Notes under the pieces: generated by a model
Databases searched by the model: none
Told to the model about the DNA's origin: nothing
What the model saw: the letters and a program-made list of their open reading frames with translations, nothing else
Assembly: GCA_964582985.1 (NCBI GenBank)
Contig: CAZOUM010000004.1
Span: forward strand, 20,240-84,239
Direction of reading: 5' to 3'
DNA length: 64,000 nt
Source: CAZQYB01 sp964582985
GTDB lineage: Bacteria; Planctomycetota; Phycisphaerae; Sedimentisphaerales; Anaerobacaceae
Position numbers and translations under genes: made by a program
In this document: positions 43,684-54,600 of the stretch, one piece after another
Layout: the number at the start of each line of letters is the position of its first letter
Numbering within the stretch: position 1 is the first letter of the stretch

Positions 43684-45248
43684 GTTTCGGCGAGGTATTC
43701 CAGGATGGTTTTTCGCATAAGTTCTGCATTCGCATCCTGACCGGTAAACAGCTTGAATTGAGCCATCGCCTGGTTAACGAACATTTCCAGCCCGTCAATT
43801 GTTGTTGCACCGACCTCCTTTGCCTGCTTTAGCAGCAAAGTCTCCGCAGGATTATAGACAGTATCGAAGACCACCATATCTTTATTGATGCACTTCTGCG
43901 GCAGCGGCGTTGAATCTGTCTTCGGGTGCATTCCGATACTGGTGCAGTTTATAACCAGCTTCGCATTTAGCTCGGCCAAGTCCTTCAAAGGTGAAAAGTC
44001 ACAATTGAACTCCGCTGCCAGTCTTTCGGCCTTTGCGACGGTTCGGTTGTAAATGGTGATTTTGCCACCAGCCTCACTTAGACCGGCTACTATAGCCCTT
44101 GCAACACCCCCTGCGCCAATAACGGCAGCTGGCACGTCCTTCAACTCCGCTCTCGTAATACCCATCCCTGAAGTGATTGCATCTAATGCGCCGGTGTAGT
44201 CAGTATTATACACCGCCAGTTTGCCATCTGGCCCGACAAGCACGGTGTTCGCCGCTCCTATTCTTTCTGCCAACGGCTCGACAAAGCCGCCGTTCGCTCT
44301 GACATAATCAAGCGCATTTTGCTTATGCGGCAGAGTTACGCTCAAACCACGCAGGTCCAGCCACTTCCTGTTAATGATATTCTTCATAAACCTGTCAAAT
44401 TCATCTTTGCCGCCATCCACAAGCAAAGGCAGATACAATTTATTGGCCCCCATCTCGGCAAAATAGGCGTTGTGAATCGCAGCACCCAAAGAATGAGCCA
44501 CCGGAGAGCCGATGACGCCGTAAAGCTCTGTATCTGAGTCTATAGAATCCCAGCGGTAAATTGTTTTCAGTTGCTCAATGGTCAACTGTCCTGGTGCCGT
44601 CGCGCTTTTGTCGTCCACACTCGCGTAAGTGACAAAGCAGTCCAGCTTCTTGGCAATGATTCTGCTGATAAGCCCAGCCTCGCCCATACAGAAGACAATT
44701 CGCTCGCCGCTGCTTTGGTACAGCAAATCAAAAGCCTCAAAGCAATCATTGATGTGCTTGGCCGTGTAAACCAGCTTCGGAATCGCCGCAGGGTACACGT
44801 TCAGGATGTGACGATACAGTTTGCCGATATTGTCAAATTTGCTTTCGAAGTCATGGGCGGACAAAATCAGCCTCGCCTTTGAGCTTTGTGACAGTGACAA
44901 TGCTATTCTTTCCTGATTTTCGACGGAGAGGAAATTCTCATATTCGAAGTCGATGAATTCGGCGCCGGTTTTCAACGCGCTGCTGAGCACGTCAATCCGC
45001 AGCTTTTGTGGATACTCTTTCGCACCGCCCTGCCGCCTGTCACGACAGGTCACGATTACCGGCAGCTCTCGCCCCTTTGCGCTTCCGGCTTCGGCAATTA
45101 AGCTTTTGACCAAATCCACGCTGAGATTTTCAAGATAGTCCGTTCGCAACTCGAGCATCTCAGCGCCGGCTGCTGCCGCGGCCTTAATTTGCTGCCCGGC
45201 CTGCGCCAAATCCCGCGCTGCTATAGGAACCGCTAATCTTGTCTCCAT
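43680..45248 (-). CDS. aroDE: Bifunctional 3-dehydroquinate dehydratase / shikimate dehydrogenase
   Basis: Two consecutive shikimate pathway steps in one 522-residue protein. Residues 1 to about 225 are a type I dehydroquinase, with LPVIVTCRDRRQGG, the His of LILSAHDFES and the Schiff-base Lys in AIPKLVYTAK. Residues about 240-522 are a shikimate dehydrogenase: GVIGSPVAHSLGAAIHNAYF, catalytic Lys in LSVTLPHKQ, NTDYTGAL, the NADP loop GAGGVARAI and NRT. The same fusion is known in plants, chlamydiae and planctomycetes. The ADH synthase and DHQ synthase II genes 3.6 kb downstream feed this enzyme. Confidence 0.95.
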   Translation of the reverse strand: METRLAVPIAARDLAQAGQQIKAAAAAGAEMLELRTDYLENLSVDLVKSLIAEAGSAKGRELPVIVTCRDRRQGGAKEYPQKLRIDVLSSALKTGAEFIDFEYENFLSVENQERIALSLSQSSKARLILSAHDFESKFDNIGKLYRHILNVYPAAIPKLVYTAKHINDCFEAFDLLYQSSGERIVFCMGEAGLISRIIAKKLDCFVTYASVDDKSATAPGQLTIEQLKTIYRWDSIDSDTELYGVIGSPVAHSLGAAIHNAYFAEMGANKLYLPLLVDGGKDEFDRFMKNIINRKWLDLRGLSVTLPHKQNALDYVRANGGFVEPLAERIGAANTVLVGPDGKLAVYNTDYTGALDAITSGMGITRAELKDVPAAVIGAGGVARAIVAGLSEAGGKITIYNRTVAKAERLAAEFNCDFSPLKDLAELNAKLVINCTSIGMHPKTDSTPLPQKCINKDMVVFDTVYNPAETLLLKQAKEVGATTIDGLEMFVNQAMAQFKLFTGQDANAELMRKTILEYLAET

Positions 45249-45411
45249 AACTCACAGATATAGCAGCAATTAGCCCCGAAAGCAAGGGCAAAAACTAAGG
45301 TAAAATCTCGAATCCAAGTTAAGAAAGTTCCGATAATTCTTTTAATTTTTCTTGCTTTTTTGGTTCGGCTGCGTGTATATTAATAATTTGGTCGGTCTAT
45401 CTGCGATGTCG

Positions 45412-45436
45412 AAATGCCACATCGCAAGGGCGCTAT
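45412..45436. promoter_or_regulatory. Inverted repeat upstream of the C10 peptidase gene
   Basis: TGCGATGT at 45412-45419 and ACATCGCA at 45429-45436 are perfect 8-bp arms around a 9-nt loop. They sit 33 nt before the start codon and just before the GGAGG ribosome-binding site. Could be an operator or a leader hairpin. Confidence 0.4.
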
Positions 45437-45469
45437 AAAAATATTAACAACTTCTCGGAGGAACAAACA

Positions 45470-48400
45470 ATGAAACGCGAAACCCTCATTTTCACAACTA
45501 TTCTGGTACTGCTCCAATCATGTTGCAGCAGTCTGTGGGCAGAGCCCACAACGGCGTACCAGGCGGAAAAGGTAGTGGCAGGCTGGCTCAAAACCACTGC
45601 CGAACCGCTTGGCACAGCCCTCGGCCGCGAGGTTACCAACGTCGAGACCTTTACTGATGACGCTGATGAGCCGATTTATCACATCGTGTATCTGGACCCA
45701 TCCGGATTCGTGATTGTGCCGGCAGATGATTTTGTTGAGCCGATTATTGGTTTTGTTGAGACCGGCAGCTATGACCCCTCGCCTGAGAACCCGCTGGGAG
45801 CATTAGTCGCCGGCGACCTCAACGCGCGTATCGCAGCGGTTCGGGATGGCCCCACACTTCAAGCAACCGGTGCGACGAAAATGGCGCTTGGCTCACAGGC
45901 CAAGTGGCAGCAGTTGGAAAGCTTGGCCGACCGGGTTGGCATACTGGGCCTGGGCTTGGCCAATATCTCTGATGTTCGCGTGCCTCCGTTGGTGCAGAGT
46001 AAATGGGGTCAGACGACCTGTTGCACCAACCCCGCTCTTGCCTGCTATAACTATTACACACCCCCCAGCGACCCCTGCGACCAGAACGACGTTGTGATTA
46101 TCCCCTCTCCCAATAGCCCCTTTCCCTATGGCAGCCTTGGCAATTATCCCTGCGGCTGCGTTGCAACCGCGATGGCACAGTTGATGCGGTACCACATGTA
46201 TCCTAACTTTGCCTTGGGCAAACAGGGACCGTTCCCAGTCGGGGGCGACAACTACCCGACCGCCTGGACGCGCGGCGGTAACGGCTTGGGGGGGGCCATA
46301 TAACTGGGCTGGGATGCCACTGGTCCCAAACGATATTTGCGCCACCATCACCCCTGCGCAGCGACAGGCCATCGGAGCACTTTGCTACGATGCCGGTGTC
46401 TCCACCAGGATGAGTTATACGGCTGCCGAATCAACGACCCTTTTGGACGAGGCGGACAACTCGCTGGTGAGCACATTCAAGTACAGCAATTCCATCTTCG
46501 GTTGTGCCGGCCCGAGCGGCATCGCGGGGCCTAATTTAATGGATATGGTCAATCCTAATCTTGACTATGGTCATCCTGTTATCCTCGACATTGCAAGTAC
46601 TCCCGGGGATGGTTATGCTCATGCCATAGTGGCGGACGGGTATGGCTACGAGCTCTCGACGCTCTATCACCATCTTAACATGGGTAAGCAGGGGAATTCC
46701 GACGCATGGTACAACCTTCCTAATGTCGGGAGCTATATTATGGTCAGAGGATGTGTTTATAACGTCTTTACCTCCGGCTCAGGTGAGATAATCAGCGGGC
46801 GTGTCACCAATGCATACCGCAACCCAGTGTCCGACGTAAACGTAACAGCCCAAAGGACCGGCGGCGGAACGTATGTGGCGACCACAAACAATAGCGGCAT
46901 ATATGCGCTTGCACACGTCCCTTCGGCTTCAGCATATACCATCACTGCAGCAAAGTCGGGTTATTCCTTCGTCCCAGCGGACGTAAATACTGGCACTTCG
47001 CAGGATTTGAACTCAGTATCGGGAAATGTGTGGGGGGTTGATTTTCGGGAAGTGCCTCCTTTTGTCTACGTCGATGCCAACGCCACCGGCAGCAATGACG
47101 GCCGGAGCTGGGCCAATGCCTACAACCACCTTCAGGATGCAATAGCTGGCCTCTGCCCCGATGTGATTTGGGTAGCCAAGGGTACGTACTACCCCGACCG
47201 TAACTCAGCCAACCCCAGCGGCTCCGGCAGCCGAACTGCGACCTTCCAGCTAAAAAGCGGTGTTGCTATCTACGGCGGCTTTGCCGGCGGCGAGACCAGC
47301 CTCAATCAGCGCGACCCGACCGCTAATGTGACCATCCTCAGCGGTGATATCGGCACCCCCGGCAATAACTCCGACAACAGCTGCCACGTCGTTACAGGCA
47401 GCGGAACCGACCCAACCGCCATCCTCGATGGCTTCACCATCACAGATGGCAATGCCGTTCCCCCTTCAATATACTTTATGGGCGGCGGGATGTACAACAA
47501 CACTGCCAACCCGACAGTGGCAAACTGCATCTTCACCGCAAACTCAGCTCTGTTGGGCGGCGGGATGTACAACGAGTTCGCCAGCCCAACCCTCACCGAC
47601 TGCAGCTTCAGCACAAACTCGGCTGGAGGTGGCGCCGGAATGCTCAACATCGGCAGCAATCCAACGCTGACCGACTGCAGCTTCAGCACGAACTCGGCTG
47701 CACATGGCGGCGGGATGTACAACGGGGGCAGCAATCCAACGCTGACCAACTGCACATTTAGCGGGAATTCCGCTCTCGGCCCCGATAAGGGCGGCGGCGG
47801 GATGGCTAACCTCGGCGGCAGCAGTCCCATGGTGACCAATTGCACCTTCACCGGCAACTCGGCAGAATACGCCGGTGGCGGAATATACAACGAGTTCAGC
47901 AACCCAACAGTAAGCGACTGCGCCTTCAGCGAAAACTCAGCAAACAACTATGGCGGCGGAATGTATCGCATTGACAGCGACTACTTATTAACACTGACCA
48001 ACTGCACCTTCAACGGCAACTCCGCCGTACTTGACGGTGGCGGAATGTATAACACCGACAGCTACGACTTAGAACTGTTCAACTGCACGTTCAGCGGGAA
48101 CTCGGCAGGCAACTATGGCGGCGGATTTTTTGAAGACGGTACAGACATGTTCGTAGTTAACTGCATCCTCTGGGGTAATACCGCCAACTTCGGTCCACAG
48201 ATCGCCCTGCTGAACACTGATATGCTCATTGCTTTCTCTGACGTGCAGGGTGGTGAAGCGAGCATATATAAGGAAAACAGCAGTATCATGTATGGACCCT
48301 TCAATATCGAGGCTGAGCCGATGTTCGTGGACGCGAACGATTTTCACCTGCTGCCAGATTCACCCTGCATAGACGCCGGTGATAACGGACCGGTCCCTGG

Positions 48401-48689
48401 CGGTGTCACAACCGACCTCGACGGCCGTCCCAGGTTCGTAGATGGTGATTGTAACGATACCGTCATAGTAGATATGGGAGCCTATGAGTTTGCTTACGCT
48501 TACATCGGCGACTTCGACGGCGAGTGCGATGTGGACTTCGTCGACTTTGCTATATTCGCCCTGGCCTGGCTGACCGAACAAGGACAGCCCCAATACAATC
48601 CTGCCTGCGACATCGGCATCCCTGCTGATAGCTACATCGGTTGGCGTGACCTCGATGTCCTTTCCGACAACTGGCTGGCGGGTAAGTAG
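45470..48689 (+). pseudogene. Secreted C10 (streptopain-like) peptidase with beta-helix and dockerin-like tail, frameshifted in an 8-G run
   Basis: The reading frame from 45470 (signal peptide, ribosome-binding site GGAGG) stops at 46303. Continuation is in another frame to 48689. The break is a run of eight G at 46288-46295; seven would restore one frame. The N-terminal piece has the C10 propeptide and catalytic Cys230 (YPCGCVATAMAQLMRYHMYP). The downstream piece has the catalytic His (GYAHAIVADGY, codon at 46620) and YHHLNMGKQGNSDAWYNL. A carboxypeptidase-regulatory-like domain follows (SGRVTNAYRNPVSDVNV), then a right-handed beta-helix with GGGMYN...NPTLTNCTFSGNSA repeats and a dockerin-like tail (GDFDGECDVDFVDF). 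Sequencing error, pseudogene or phase variation are all possible. Confidence 0.85.
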
Positions 48690-48716
48690 TCCTATTACGA
48701 ATTTGATTTCAAATAA

Positions 48717-48750
48717 AAGGGCTGTGGGCATAATGCTCGCAGCTCTTTTT
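48717..48750 (+). terminator. Rho-independent terminator after the C10/beta-helix gene
   Basis: AAGGGCTGTGGGC (48717-48729) pairs with GCTCGCAGCTCTT (48735-48747), allowing G-U pairs, around a 5-nt loop. It runs into a T-tract. It separates the secreted protein gene from the ADH synthase gene. Confidence 0.75.
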
Positions 48751-48848
48751 GCTTTCACCAATAGAACTTCAAATCGGGCGTTTTTTTCTTGCCTTTTGCG
48801 CTGCATCGGGTAGATTTTGCAAATAAAACCGTAATTGGAGGTTTGGCA

Positions 48849-49643
48849 ATGATAGGAAAAATGATAAGGCTGGAAAGAATAATCGACCGCAATTCCCACA
48901 GGACGGTAATTATTCCAATGGACCACGGCGTCACGGTCGGCCCTATTGAGGGCCTGCCGGATATGCGCACGACCGTCAGTAAGATTGTAGCCGGCGGAGC
49001 AAACGCCATCCTGATGCATAAGGGGATGGTCCGCGCAGGCCATAGAGGCGCAGGCAAAGACGTTGGACTCATCATCCACCTCTCAGCAGGAACATCGATG
49101 AGCCCCGACCCAAACGCCAAAGAGCTCGTCTGCACCGTCGAAGAAGCCATCAAGCTCGGCGCCGACGCCGTCTCTGTCCACATAAATCTCGGCGCCGAAA
49201 CCGACAAGGAAATGCTCGGACAATTGGGCTTTATAAGCGAACGGTGCCTGCAGTGGCAGATGCCGCTGGTTGCGATGATGTACACACGCGGCCCAAAAAT
49301 CAAAGATGAGTTCGACGTCAACAACGTCAAGCACGCCGCCAGAGTTGGAGCCGAGCTCGGCGCGGATATCGTCAAGGTCCCCTACACCGGCAGCGTCGAA
49401 AGTTTTACCGAAGTAGTTCAGGGCTGTCCCGTGCCGGTGGTCATAGCAGGCGGGCCAAAAATGGATAGTGACGAGGACATATTCAAAATGGTTGCCGGTG
49501 CTCTAAAAGCCGGCGCCGCAGGTCTCTCTATCGGCCGAAACGCATTCCAGCACAAGACGCCGGAAAAAATAGTGCAGGCACTTTGCAAAATGGTCCACCA
49601 CGACGCCACCATCGAAGAAGCTGCCGCAATATTGCAAGGCTAA
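48849..49643 (+). CDS. 2-amino-3,7-dideoxy-D-threo-hept-6-ulosonate (ADH) synthase
   Basis: A DhnA-type class I aldolase of about 264 residues, closest by pattern to archaeal ADH synthase (MJ0400 type). That enzyme condenses aspartate semialdehyde with a 6-deoxy-5-ketofructose phosphate to open the alternative aromatic pathway. Visible are TVIIPMDHGVTVGPIEGL, the ADAVSVHINLGAET strand and the Schiff-base Lys in GADIVKVPYTGS. VVIAGGPKM and AGLSIGRNAFQH form the phosphate site. The start at 48849 has GGAGG upstream. The DHQ synthase II gene follows after 36 nt, which secures the assignment over plain fructose-bisphosphate aldolase. Confidence 0.9.
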   Translation: MIGKMIRLERIIDRNSHRTVIIPMDHGVTVGPIEGLPDMRTTVSKIVAGGANAILMHKGMVRAGHRGAGKDVGLIIHLSAGTSMSPDPNAKELVCTVEEAIKLGADAVSVHINLGAETDKEMLGQLGFISERCLQWQMPLVAMMYTRGPKIKDEFDVNNVKHAARVGAELGADIVKVPYTGSVESFTEVVQGCPVPVVIAGGPKMDSDEDIFKMVAGALKAGAAGLSIGRNAFQHKTPEKIVQALCKMVHHDATIEEAAAILQG

Positions 49644-49679
49644 AAAGTTAGCACGCACAACGAGTAAGGGATAAATTCA

Positions 49680-50675
49680 ATGAAAAAATTATGGGTTAGC
49701 GCAGTTCCTTACAACAAGGATGTTGTCATATCGGCGCTGGAAAGCGGAGCTGAGACCGTTGTTTTGCCGGACGGCAAAAGCGATACTGTCCGCGAGTTCG
49801 GCAAAATCAAAACTGTTGAGAAAAAAGGTGACATCAGGCCCGGCGTCGACGTTGAATTCATCGACATCGCAGGCAAGGCCGATGAGGATAAAGCCGCAGC
49901 CGTCCCTGAAAACAAAATCGTTGTCCTGCGGATGCTCGACTGGACCATTATCCCCATCGAGAACCTGCTGGCGCGGCGCGGCAAAAACGTAATGGTACAG
50001 GTCGAAAACAGCAAACAGGCCAAGCTTATGGTAGAAATCCTTGAAAAAGGTGTCGACGGCGTTGTGCTAAGCACCACCGACATAAACGAAATAAAGAAAA
50101 CCGCTGAAATCATTCACGGCATAAGTGAAAAGATAGACCTTGTCACTGCTACGATAACCAATACAAAGCAGCTTGGTATGGGCGACCGCGCCTGCATCGA
50201 TACCTGCACCCAAATGACACTCGGCGAAGGCATGCTTGTGGGTAATACGGCTTCCGGGTTTTTCTTAATCCACTCCGAATCAATCGACAATCCCTACGTT
50301 GCCTCTCGTCCCTTCCGCGTCAACGCCGGTGCCGTTCACGCATACACCCTCGTCGCAGGAGGCAAAACAAAGTACCTTGCGGATTTGAAAGCCGGCGATG
50401 AAGTGCTTCTGGTAAATGCCCGGGGCAAGAGCCAAATTGCATATCTGGGCAGAAATAAAATTGAAAAAAGACCTATGCTCCTCATCGAAGCTGAGGCCGG
50501 GGACGAGCCGATAAGTCTCGTTATGCAAAACGCCGAGACCATTCGCCTGGTTGACCCCGATGGCAAAGCCGTTTCGATTACAAACCTAAAACCAGGCGAT
50601 AAGGTGCTCGGCCATATCGAAAAGGCCGGCAGACACTTTGGTATGAAGGTCGATGAGACCCTAATTGAAAGGTAG
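49680..50675 (+). CDS. 3-dehydroquinate synthase II (archaeal type)
   Basis: Converts the ADH synthase product to 3-dehydroquinate by NAD-dependent oxidative deamination and cyclisation, replacing AroF/AroB. The 331-residue sequence has the family hallmarks MKKLWVSAVPYNKDVVISAL, VQVENSKQAKLMVEILEKG and DRACIDTCTQMTLGEGMLVG. Also present are the SRPFRVNAGAVHAYTLVAGG motif and a C-terminal beta-rich domain. Full length compared with archaeal members. It is directly downstream of ADH synthase; AroDE, encoded at 43680, would use the product. Typical of archaea and some planctomycetes. Confidence 0.95.
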   Translation: MKKLWVSAVPYNKDVVISALESGAETVVLPDGKSDTVREFGKIKTVEKKGDIRPGVDVEFIDIAGKADEDKAAAVPENKIVVLRMLDWTIIPIENLLARRGKNVMVQVENSKQAKLMVEILEKGVDGVVLSTTDINEIKKTAEIIHGISEKIDLVTATITNTKQLGMGDRACIDTCTQMTLGEGMLVGNTASGFFLIHSESIDNPYVASRPFRVNAGAVHAYTLVAGGKTKYLADLKAGDEVLLVNARGKSQIAYLGRNKIEKRPMLLIEAEAGDEPISLVMQNAETIRLVDPDGKAVSITNLKPGDKVLGHIEKAGRHFGMKVDETLIER

Positions 50676-50679
50676 AGCT

Positions 50680-51147
50680 ATGGATTGGCCGGGCGATGTA
50701 CTCAGCGTAATCTTAGCCGTCGTTTTTGGTGCGGCAGTTGGCTTGGAGCGAGAGATAAGCGGCAAATCCGCAGGGCTGCGCACAAATGTCTTAATATGTC
50801 TCGGTGCCGCCGTCTATACCATAATTTCTAAACGAATGGGCGTCGCCGCAAACGCCTCAACCACAAGAATTGCAGCACAGCTCGTTACAGGAGTCGGCTT
50901 CCTCGGCGCCGGCGCAATCATCCAGGACAGGGGCGGCGTCTACGGCCTGACCACAGCAGCCACGATATGGCTGGTGGCAAGCGTTGGTATGGCCTGCGGC
51001 GCAGGGTTTTACGCCTTGGCCGCTATAGCTACTTTAATCACCATAGTCGTTTTGGTAGGGCTCGGACAACTGGAAAAACCGCTGGGACGTTACGGCCGAA
51101 AGCACAAAAGGAGCAGCCCTGCGAACCAGGAGCATCAGACAAGGTAG
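50680..51147 (+). CDS. MgtC/SapB family membrane protein
   Basis: The 155-residue protein has four or so membrane helices and the MgtC signature: FGAAVGLEREISGKSAGLRTNVLICLGAA, TRIAAQLVTGVGFLGAGAII and GLTTAATIWLVASVGMACG. The family is tied to Mg2+ homeostasis and ATPase regulation; the exact function is unsettled. It has the N-terminal membrane domain only, without the cytoplasmic ACT-like tail of some homologues. AAAGGTAGAG precedes the ATG at 50680, which lies 4 nt after the DHQ synthase II stop, so it is co-transcribed. Confidence 0.9.
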   Translation: MDWPGDVLSVILAVVFGAAVGLEREISGKSAGLRTNVLICLGAAVYTIISKRMGVAANASTTRIAAQLVTGVGFLGAGAIIQDRGGVYGLTTAATIWLVASVGMACGAGFYALAAIATLITIVVLVGLGQLEKPLGRYGRKHKRSSPANQEHQTR

Positions 51148-51263
51148 AAGCCATAGTTTTTGTGTAAATTGACGGAAACTTCAGGCCTATTCCCGAAATC
51201 TCCGCAGCCGTCCAATATTATTACCCCAAGCCAAAAAAAAACGCATAATCCGCAGAAAAGTAC

Positions 51264-51293
51264 TTGACGGCAAGGCATCTGATGTGGTATAAG
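51264..51293 (+). promoter_or_regulatory. Candidate promoter for the LamG protein gene
   Basis: TTGACG (51264-51269) and TATAAG (51288-51293) are separated by 18 nt, a close sigma70-like match. It would give an untranslated leader of roughly 350 nt. Confidence 0.55.
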
Positions 51294-51655
51294 TAAGATT
51301 AGTTAAGTGCATTGGTTTTTAGACCCATAAATGCACACTTTTCGCCGTCTTTCGGCAAAGTGTGAGGGGTTGGTACGGATAATAGGGTGACGTTATGTGC
51401 TTTGAGTTCACTTCTTTCCGTACACATCAATGCACACCAATACGCCTTTTGAGCTTGACGAGGCTAAAGATAGAAGTTCAGGAATTCGCGACGTAGAAGC
51501 ATAAGCTTCAGTATTTTTATCGCGATTTGTTAGCGACAGGCAGGAAATAAGTGAAAGTGAAGGCTTTCGATGCCTGTTAAAAACAAAGGATGTTTGGGTG
51601 TTTGGCGAAACGAAACCAGAGTTGTAATTATTAACTTAATTTAAGGAGGAACGTT
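51294..51655 (+). other. Long structured 5' leader of the LamG protein gene
   Basis: No gene is visible. Several perfect or near-perfect stems occur. CACACTTT/AAAGTGTG with inner GCCG/CGGC lies at 51334-51364. GTACGGA (51373-51379) pairs with TCCGTAC (51417-51423). GAAGC-ATAA-GCTTC lies near 51497-51510. ACAGGCA (51536-51542) pairs with TGCCTGT (51571-51577), enclosing GAAAG/CTTTC. The dense hairpins and the AAGGAGG at the end suggest a regulated leader RNA. I do not recognise a known riboswitch. Confidence 0.45.
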
Positions 51656-54600
51656 ATGTGTAAGAAACTGATGCTCTTAAGCTGTCTTGTGACATTGCTT
51701 GGTCTGAGCAACATTGCTTTTGCAGACTTTGAGATCTTCAAGGTGGATTTCAGTTGCCCGGCTGACCCGGCAACTATAAAAGGAGGAGACTGGGAGGACT
51801 TCGAAATTGGCGGCGGCTGTATAGGTGTAGCGCATGATGACAGAACGATGTTGAATGTCGGTGGTACCGAAATAGACATCGTCGTCGGTGACCCAGGTGG
51901 ACATGCCCGCCTGGCGTCTCGTGAGTCCGCCGACCCTATTTGTAATACCGCCTGGGTGAATCATGGCGGGGACTGCGGAGATGACTTGATGCGGCTGGTG
52001 TTTAGGGATCTGGATCCGAGCACCAGCTACACCGTGTACACATACCACGCCTGGGATGATGATGGCGATTTTAACTCAGTAAACCCAGTAACCATTGAAG
52101 GTGCTGATAGCTGCAGCATCCCCAATCCACCAGGAATGGTGGACACTACTTCGGATGCTATCCTTCTTGCGCACCCCAATGTGGGAGAGATACAGTTCAC
52201 TACCGACGGAGCCGGCAGCGAAGTGCGTATCAAATTTAATGGTTGCGTCAAGTTCAATGCTTTCGCACTCTGGTCTGAGGCGGCACTGCCCAGGGCCACG
52301 AGCCCCAACCCGGGTAGTGCCGAAACGGACGTTTGCCCGAAGGACCTGCAGCTTTCCTGGGCGCCGGGAGCTGACGTGAACGACGCGAACGGCCACGATG
52401 TGTACCTCGGCACAGATTACAACGATGTCAGGGATGCCAATCGTATTAATCATCCTGCTGGCGTGATTTATTCGGAGGGCCAGGACAGCAACGAGTATCC
52501 TGAAGATGGCGACCCATGTCTTCAACTTGAACTCATGACCACTTACTATTGGAGGGTTGACCAGGTCAATGACACGGATACATGGACAGGCTCCATCTGG
52601 AGCTTTACGACCGAGGACGGAAACGCTCGTGACCCTGACCCGGTTGTTGGCTTCGCAGGTCTGAACCCGACAGATGTGGTCCTTAGCTGGACGCCTTCCT
52701 GTGTTGCGACTTCGCAGGATGTCTACTTCAGCACCGATTTCAGCGATGTCAACACACTACAAGCCGTTGCCAAAATAGACACTTTATCCGGTACCGACAA
52801 TAATGAGCCGGTAGGGAACCTTGTAGAATTCACCACTTACTACTGGCGAATTGATACGACTCGAAGTGGCGGCTACGGCACAGGTGCAAGTGAAGTCTGG
52901 AGGTTCAGTACAGGTCTTGGCGGGCTTTTGCTGGAAATGCTCTTCGAGGGCAGCCTGGGTGCCGACCTTCCAGCCACGGAACTCGACACCAGCGGCAACG
53001 AATTTCACTTCACAACATATTCTGCGTTACACGACCCCTGTGCTGATGGCTCAGTCAAGTATGGCGACGGGCGTAAAACCGGTACGTCGGTAGCTATCGA
53101 CCCCTGCGCAGGCCTGTACAGGGTGGATACCGGCGAGAGCGACCCTCTCCGGTTGGCCGGCTGGCAATACACCATTCAGATGTGGGTATACCTGCCGGCG
53201 GGAGTGTTCCCAGAGGAGGGATGGTATATGATTGTCGGAAAACAAGACGGCTGGAATATTCGAATACATGACCCAAATGATAACGACGATATCAGGTGGT
53301 ACTTTGGCGGCATGCCCGACAAAGGCCTCCGAGCGCAAGGCATCCTCCAGGAGATTTCCGACGATTGGGCTCACGTCGCCGCAGTGTTTGACATGACTGC
53401 GCAAGAGACGCATAAGCTGTACATCGACGGTCTGATAGTTGACAGCGGTAGGTACCAGAGCACAAATCCTGCCGACAATAATACTCCCGTGGGCATCGGC
53501 GTGGGCGTGGCGAACCCGCCGCCTTTTAGCTTTGACCATTATTTCGAGGGTAAGATTGACGAGCTTCAGATTTGGGACATTGTTCTTGAGCAGGTACCTG
53601 AATTTGCCTCCGAGCCCCATCCCCCGGATGGGTCAAGGGGTTGGCAACCGAACGATGTGAACTTAGCAACCTTTACGTGGAGGCCGGGAAAATATGCGGC
53701 AGATGTGGACGGACACGATATTTACTTCGGTGACAGCCTCGACGACGTAAACGAAAGCGCAGACCCCTGTGTCACAGGTCACGACAGCAACAGCTGGACG
53801 CACAGTGAGACATTTGAAATAGGCAAGACCTACTACTGGCGAGTTGATGAGGTCAACGGCCTCGACGTATATCCAGGCTACATCTGGAAATTTCAAATGT
53901 GGGCCGATCTCATTGACCCCAATATTGTGGTCTATTACCCGTTAGATGAGACCAGCGGCGACGATGTTCCGGATTATTCCGGTAATTATTTTGATGCAGA
54001 GTGCGACAACGACCCCCACTGGGAACCCGACAACGGCAGGTACGGCGGCTGCATGCACTTTTCGATGGAGTATGATGCAGACGATGACGATTGGGAAAAC
54101 GAGGAACCGGGGAACATCGAGGTCGAGAGCGAGTATGCAAGACAGATGGCTGATATGATAAACAAGGAAATCAGCATTTGCGTGTGGGTGAATGGCGACC
54201 CTGACCAGCGCGAAGACGACGATATGGTGGTCTTCGAGTTCTGCGACGATGACTACGAAAACGATATCGATGAGGAGCCCAATGACACTAAGATATTGGC
54301 AGTCGTCCCAGAAGAAGGAACGGGAAATGTTGTCTTCCGTGCAGGCGTCTACCCACAAGATACTTTGACATGGGCAGGCTTTGAGCCTCTGGCTGCGAGA
54401 GGCACCTGGCAGCACTTTGTCTTTATCAAGAACGAAAATGATGCCAACATGTATATATACCTCAACAATGAGTTAGTCGCCACTAAGGAAGATTGCAATA
54501 CTACAAGTTTGGCCGATGTTAATAGCGGCGGCGATGCCGAGTTAGAGTTAAAGCTCGGCGCTTATGTTGACAACGACAGCGGGTACCACGGCAGGCTGGA

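Noticed and set aside
48360..49079. 239-residue minus-strand frame spanning the beta-helix end and ADH synthase start
   Set aside because: It crosses a strong terminator and two real genes on the opposite strand and has no recognisable features.
51294..51655. Known cyclic-di-GMP or other riboswitch in the LamG leader
   Set aside because: The stems do not carry the conserved loops of riboswitch classes I know; I left it as an unassigned structured leader.
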